Part shown: positions 39,451 through 39,571 of the stretch, in pieces
How the letters are laid out: every line of letters starts with the position of its first letter
Numbering within the stretch: the stretch's first letter is position 1
From: JBAWWY01 sp037144355
Lineage (GTDB): Bacteria > Bacillota > Clostridia > Peptostreptococcales > Anaerovoracaceae
Length of the DNA stretch: 39,571 bases
Direction: 5' to 3'
Assembly: GCA_037144355.1 (NCBI GenBank)
Contig: JBAWWY010000011.1
Coordinates: forward strand, 1-39,571
Translations under genes and position numbers: made by a program
Notes under the pieces: generated by a model
The model's input: the letters and a program-made list of their open reading frames with translations, nothing else
What the model was told of the DNA's origin: nothing
Databases searched by the model: none

Positions 39451-39571
39451 ATGTTGCAATTTGAAGTTAATATTGAAAATCATGCCAGAATCAAGGTTAT
39501 TGGAGTTGGCGGCGGAGGCAGCAATGCTGTAAACCGTATGATAGATGGAGGCCTCAAGGGAATTGATTTTA
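39451..39571 (+). CDS. ftsZ: Cell division protein FtsZ (3' end outside window)
   Basis: The first 40 residues of the tubulin-like GTPase that forms the Z ring. The start follows CAGGAGGTAA. The N-terminus reads MLQFEVNIENHARIKVIGVG, then GGGSNAVNRMIDGGLKGIDF, the first nucleotide-binding motif of FtsZ. The window ends inside the gene. ftsA, which normally lies directly upstream in Bacillota, is absent here. Confidence 0.95.
   Translation, partial: MLQFEVNIENHARIKVIGVGGGGSNAVNRMIDGGLKGIDF

Noticed and set aside
1..39571. CRISPR array, tRNA or rRNA genes, prophage or intact insertion sequence
   Set aside because: No regularly spaced repeats, cloverleaf-like segments, phage genes or transposase genes were found on either strand.

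Overview
The window is a low-GC, densely packed chromosomal segment with strong AGGAGG ribosome-binding sites, short gaps and many stop/start overlaps. It reads as a strictly anaerobic, probably amino-acid-fermenting member of the Clostridia (Bacillota). Reasons: the order tig-clpP-clpX-lon-engB, a dcw cluster carrying ylxW/ylxX-type DUF881 genes and sbp, an SLH-anchored surface protein, rubredoxin and rubrerythrin, a sigma-54 activator next to an aminotransferase, and a stand-alone PduL-type phosphotransacylase. I cannot name the genus. There are no tRNA or rRNA genes, no CRISPR array, no phage genes and no intact insertion sequence.

Layout. (1) 1-2630: the 3' part of a large surface protein that enters from the left with the end of an SLH domain, followed by a beta-rich region and Ig-like/cadherin-like repeats. 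(2) 2730-8875: uridine kinase, a sodium:neurotransmitter-symporter-family transporter, a sigma-54 enhancer-binding regulator, a class III aminotransferase with a good -24/-12 promoter in front of it, then a ThiS/MoaD-like small protein and rubredoxin. (3) 9010-10875, minus strand: an MFS transporter and rubrerythrin, closed off by hairpins. (4) 11129-18026: a CYTH protein, trigger factor, ClpP, ClpX, Lon and EngB, a protein-quality-control block. (5) 18030-20300: a DUF1232-like membrane protein, a purine phosphoribosyltransferase, PduL and DeoC, which look like nucleoside salvage and C2 metabolism. (6) 20514-24488: a MarR regulator with a DHA2 drug exporter and two different membrane fusion proteins. 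(7) 24654-26507, minus strand: lgt then ychF. (8) 26783 to the right edge: the division and cell wall cluster mraZ-rsmH-ftsL-PBP-murF-mraY-murD-ftsW-murG-ftsQ-DUF881-DUF881-sbp-ftsZ, with ftsZ cut by the window end. murE, murC, murB and ftsA are not in their common places.

Most genes are recognisable housekeeping families, and no wholly unknown system is evident. The points most worth a second look are the local sigma-54 circuit (activator, dyads, promoter, aminotransferase, with a strong terminator before the ThiS-like/rubredoxin pair), a lysine at a conserved sodium-site position in the symporter, the MarR/DHA2/two-adaptor export operon, and three 10-bp-spaced AAGTGG-type boxes before mraZ that look like MraZ sites. 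All functional calls rest on reading motifs by eye; no database search was run.
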